DNA from: Acidobacteria bacterium UBA2161
GTDB taxonomy: Bacteria > Acidobacteriota > Vicinamibacteria > Vicinamibacterales > UBA823
DNA: 17,424 bases
Assembly: GCA_002328835.1 (NCBI GenBank)
Contig: DCWN01000032.1
Location: 761-18,184 of the forward strand
Reading direction: 5' to 3'
Position numbers and translations under genes: made by a program. Positions 15,116 to 17,424 of this stretch are shown here, piece by piece. How positions within the stretch are numbered: the stretch's first letter is position 1; each line of letters opens with the position of its first letter. The notes under the pieces are model-generated. The model was given only the letters and a program-made list of their open reading frames with translations, searched no databases and was not told where the DNA came from.

Positions 15116-17107
15116 TCAGCGCCCGCCGCGTTGCCTGGCGTCTTCGATCTTGCGCTCGATGACCGACGGTTCGATCGAGTCGGCATCGCCGGCCAGCGCG
15201 CGCTCCCAGGCTTCCACGGCGGCCGTGAACTGACCCTGCTGGAACAGCACGTCACCAAAGTGGTCCTGAATGACGGAGTCGCGCGTCATCTGCTCGGCGG
15301 CCTGCCGTAGATATGTTTCCGCCAGCTTCCACTCCTCGAGCTTGAAGTACGCCCACCCGAGGCTGTCGAGGTACGCGCCGTTGTGCGGATCGGATTCGAG
15401 CGCGCGCTGGATCAACTCGACCGACTCGTCGAGCCGATCGCTGCGATCGGCCAACATGTAGCCGAGGTAGTTCAGAGCCTGGTGGTGAGACGGATCACGC
15501 TCGATCACGACCCGGAACGCCTGCTCGGCGTCCGCGTAGAGCGCCTGCTGCTCGAGGATCGCGCCTAGCTGGAAGAGGATCGCCGTGTCGGTCGGAAACC
15601 TGGGCTCGGCATCGCGCAGCGCCGCAACCGCATCGTTGACGCGACCGGTCTCGACCAGCAGATTGGCGAGGTTGACGTGGGCCAGCGGATTCTCGGGATG
15701 CCGGGCGACCGCCGTCTCCATCACGTCGATGCCTTGCTGGGCGCGACCCGTCGCCACGAGCGCCCGCGCGTACATGCCGTCGAGCCGGAGGTCGTCGGCA
15801 TGCCGCTCCCTGGCCTCGGACAAGCTCGCCACGGCATCTTCGGGCTGGCCGCTCTCCAGGTAGGCCTGTCCGAGATACGCCTCCATGATCGGGTCGTCGG
15901 GCGCCGCCTCCCGCGCCAGTTCGAATGCGGCCAGCGCCGCCTCGGAGTCACCGAGGGTGAGGTGCGACGCGCCGCTCTGCACCAACAACATCGCCAGTTC
16001 ACGCGGCGCGGCGCCGCGCTCCCGGAGGTCCCGAACGAACGGCTCGACGACCTCCACCAACTCGCTGTACTGCCGGCGGTCGAGGAACACCTGGGCCAGC
16101 GCGTAGATCCCGCGTGCGCCGTCCGGCTCGAGCGCGATGACCTGGCGGGCCGCGGCTTCGGCGGCGTCAAAATTGTTCAGCCGGCGCTCGATTTCGGACA
16201 GCAGGTAGATCGCACCGCCGTCGGACGGCCGCGCCTGAACGACCTCTTCGATCACCGTCCGCGCGCGCTCCTGTTCGCCGCCGTTGAGCAGCGCGGCCGC
16301 CCACCGCCGTTTCAGATCGACGTCGCTCGGGCGGCGCGCTGCGGCCCGCCCGTAGGCATCGGCCGCGTCACCCCAGCGGCCCTCCGCTTCGTAGAGTTCT
16401 GCCAGCGCGCTGAGCGCACGCACCGAACGTGGGCGGCCCCGCACGGCCTCTTCAAGAGCCTCGGTCGCTTCGCCGGCGCGCCCGGCGCCGGCGTAGGCCG
16501 TGGCCAGAAGCAGCAGCCCGTCGACGAACCCAGGCCGATCGCGGACGAACGGCTCCAACGCCGCCACGGCTTCATTGAACGCGCCGCTCTCCACCAGGAG
16601 CCGTCCGAGGCTGAACGTGACGCGCGCGTCCTCGACACCGCCCGACGCGGCCTGCTCCAGATGGGTCAGCGCGCGGCGCTGGTACGACTCGGCGCTGGCC
16701 GAGCGCTGGTCGGCCGGTTGCCCGGCCGGTTGCTCCGCGAGCGCGGCAAAGACCAGCCCCAGCACCCGATGGGCGTCGACGTATTCGGCGTCAAGCGCCA
16801 GCGCGCGCCCAGCGGCCTCGATGGCGTTGTTCGCCTGATTCAGCCGGGCATACAGCCCCGCCTGGGCGGCGGGAATGGCCGGGGCCTCGGCATCCAGCTC
16901 GGCGGCGCGGGCCAGCACCTCGACCGCCTGCACGATCTCACCCTCATCCTCGAGGCGCAGCGCCTGGATGAACAGATCGTACGCCTCGCCGCGCTCGACG
17001 TACGACCGCGCGGGATCCGGCGGCTCGGCCGGAGCCTGCCCGGCCGCCCCGGTGACGACGACGCTCGAGGCCATGACCGCCAAGCCGATGCTCCAGCGTA
17101 TATTCAT
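15116..17107 (-). CDS. secreted tetratricopeptide-repeat protein
   Basis: A 663-residue protein with an N-terminal signal peptide (hydrophobic to about residue 22, probable cleavage after GAAGQ or nearby) followed almost entirely by TPR helical repeats. I count roughly fifteen 34-residue units, each with the typical small-Ala-Tyr-Ala pattern, for example LGQAYLESGQPEDAVASLSE, and near the end LGWAYFKLEEWKLAETYLRQ. Such proteins act as periplasmic or outer-membrane scaffolds; the partner is unknown. The frame stays open to 17299, but the ATG at 17107 gives the signal peptide and lies just after a candidate promoter. A similar TPR gene precedes lolB-ispE-prs in pseudomonads, so a role in envelope lipoprotein traffic is possible but not shown. 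Confidence 0.9.
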   Translation of the reverse strand: MNIRWSIGLAVMASSVVVTGAAGQAPAEPPDPARSYVERGEAYDLFIQALRLEDEGEIVQAVEVLARAAELDAEAPAIPAAQAGLYARLNQANNAIEAAGRALALDAEYVDAHRVLGLVFAALAEQPAGQPADQRSASAESYQRRALTHLEQAASGGVEDARVTFSLGRLLVESGAFNEAVAALEPFVRDRPGFVDGLLLLATAYAGAGRAGEATEALEEAVRGRPRSVRALSALAELYEAEGRWGDAADAYGRAAARRPSDVDLKRRWAAALLNGGEQERARTVIEEVVQARPSDGGAIYLLSEIERRLNNFDAAEAAARQVIALEPDGARGIYALAQVFLDRRQYSELVEVVEPFVRDLRERGAAPRELAMLLVQSGASHLTLGDSEAALAAFELAREAAPDDPIMEAYLGQAYLESGQPEDAVASLSEARERHADDLRLDGMYARALVATGRAQQGIDVMETAVARHPENPLAHVNLANLLVETGRVNDAVAALRDAEPRFPTDTAILFQLGAILEQQALYADAEQAFRVVIERDPSHHQALNYLGYMLADRSDRLDESVELIQRALESDPHNGAYLDSLGWAYFKLEEWKLAETYLRQAAEQMTRDSVIQDHFGDVLFQQGQFTAAVEAWERALAGDADSIEPSVIERKIEDARQRGGR

Positions 17108-17118
17108 GGTTGGATGCG

Positions 17119-17147
17119 ATTGTTCCACACGCCCGAACCCCCGGCAA
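17119..17147 (-). promoter_or_regulatory. candidate promoter of the TPR-lolB-ispE run
   Basis: On the minus strand TTGCCG (17147-17142) and AACAAT (17124-17119) are 17 bases apart, and TGG precedes the -10, an extended form. Transcription would start about five bases before the ATG at 17107, so the mRNA would be nearly leaderless; indeed no ribosome-binding site is visible there. Confidence 0.4.
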
Positions 17148-17182
17148 GCACGGTGGGGCGCCCAGGCCGGTTTCAGGCAGTC

Positions 17183-17191
17183 TGGTATAGT
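17183..17191 (+). promoter_or_regulatory. extended -10 promoter of the Trm112-family gene
   Basis: TGG followed by TATAGT (17186-17191) is a good extended -10. No -35 is visible at the normal spacing (CAGGCC at 17163-17168), which fits extended -10 promoters. A start near 17198 would give a leader of about 30 bases that includes the GGAG ribosome-binding site at 17218-17221. Confidence 0.5.
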
Positions 17192-17228
17192 CCCGGCGGA
17201 AGAGCCGGCGCTCTCATGGAGATCCCAC

Positions 17229-17399
17229 ATGGCCGTCGACCCTGAACTGCTCGAGATCCTCGCGTGCCCGAACTGCAAAACGCCGGTCGACCTGGTCAAC
17301 GACGGCGCGGGCCTGAAGTGTCGTGAGTGTCACCGCGTCTATCCGGTCAAGGACGACATTCCGGTGATGCTGATCGACGAAGCGACCATTGAAGAATGA
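17229..17399 (+). CDS. Trm112 family zinc protein (UPF0434/YcaR type)
   Basis: A 56-residue protein and the only gene on the plus strand. It starts MAVDPELLEILACPNCKTP and has two CxxC pairs, C13/C16 and C31/C34, followed by YPVKDDIPVMLID, the typical bacterial Trm112-like (YcaR) pattern. In eukaryotes and archaea Trm112 activates RNA and protein methyltransferases; the bacterial forms are thought to be similar small zinc proteins, with partners mostly unknown. GGAG lies seven bases before the ATG. The gene is read divergently from the TPR gene. Its stop TGA falls within the start of a seven-base tandem repeat that runs to the window edge. Confidence 0.92.
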   Translation: MAVDPELLEILACPNCKTPVDLVNDGAGLKCRECHRVYPVKDDIPVMLIDEATIEE

Positions 17400-17424
17400 A
17401 GAATGACGAATGACGAATGACGAA
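17394..17424 (+). repeat. heptad tandem repeat (GAATGAC)n running off the window
   Basis: The units are GAATGAA at 17394-17400, then GAATGAC at 17401-17407, 17408-17414 and 17415-17421, and a partial GAA at the edge. The first unit contains the stop codon of the Trm112-family gene. At least four units are seen, and the true length is unknown because the window ends inside the array. Confidence 0.85.

Noticed and set aside
15677..17245. 522-residue open frame on the plus strand opposite the TPR gene
   Set aside because: It is a shadow of the Ala/Arg/Glu-rich TPR coding strand and has no ribosome-binding site or recognisable motif.
17108..17299. N-terminal extension of the TPR protein up to 17299
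   Set aside because: It would cross the divergent promoter region and the Trm112 gene and hide the clear signal peptide that starts at 17107.

Overview
The window is a compact, GC-rich stretch of bacterial chromosome carrying housekeeping genes. All but one of the genes lie on the minus strand, so transcription runs from right to left. The exception is a small Trm112-type gene at the right edge. The lipoprotein and secreted TPR protein imply a Gram-negative cell. The gene order and the ispD-ispF fusion fit Acidobacteriota, perhaps a Vicinamibacteria-like lineage. That placement is inferred from memory of synteny and was not tested by a search.

Reading in the direction of transcription from the right edge, a divergent promoter region (17108-17228) separates the Trm112-family gene (+) from a large secreted TPR protein (-). 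Next come a LolB-like lipoprotein, ispE, tRNA-Gln(UUG), prs, rplY and pth. This TPR-lolB-ispE-prs-rplY-pth order is also known in pseudomonads. The ribosomal and replication block rpsF-rpsR-rplI-dnaB-radA follows, then a PIN/TRAM protein, a PlsC acyltransferase, a free-standing B3/B4 domain protein, fused ispDF, gltX and rlmB. The left edge cuts through tRNA-Thr(UGU). Many junctions are only a few bases or overlap as ATGA, which indicates long co-transcribed runs. IspD, IspE and IspF, three consecutive MEP-pathway enzymes, all lie here, and most of the other genes serve translation (tRNAs, GltX, RlmB, S6, S18, L9, L25, Pth, Trm112).

I see no new defence, mobile or biosynthetic system. The unusual material lies between genes. 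(1) The gltX-rlmB junction carries a 30-bp imperfect direct repeat of the gltX 3' end flanking three hairpins. (2) A MITE-like element of about 166 bp with 22-bp inverted ends sits at the radA stop codon. (3) The rpsF leader combines an S6:S18-type hairpin with a perfect anti-Shine-Dalgarno pairing. (4) A promoter form, TTGCCG-N17-(-10), recurs at three independent sites. (5) A heptad tandem repeat starts inside the end of the Trm112 gene. No gene-free stretch exceeds 300 bp. The two longest are 6227-6474, which holds a promoter and the MITE-like element, and 13123-13362, which holds a putative promoter and a GC-rich hairpin.
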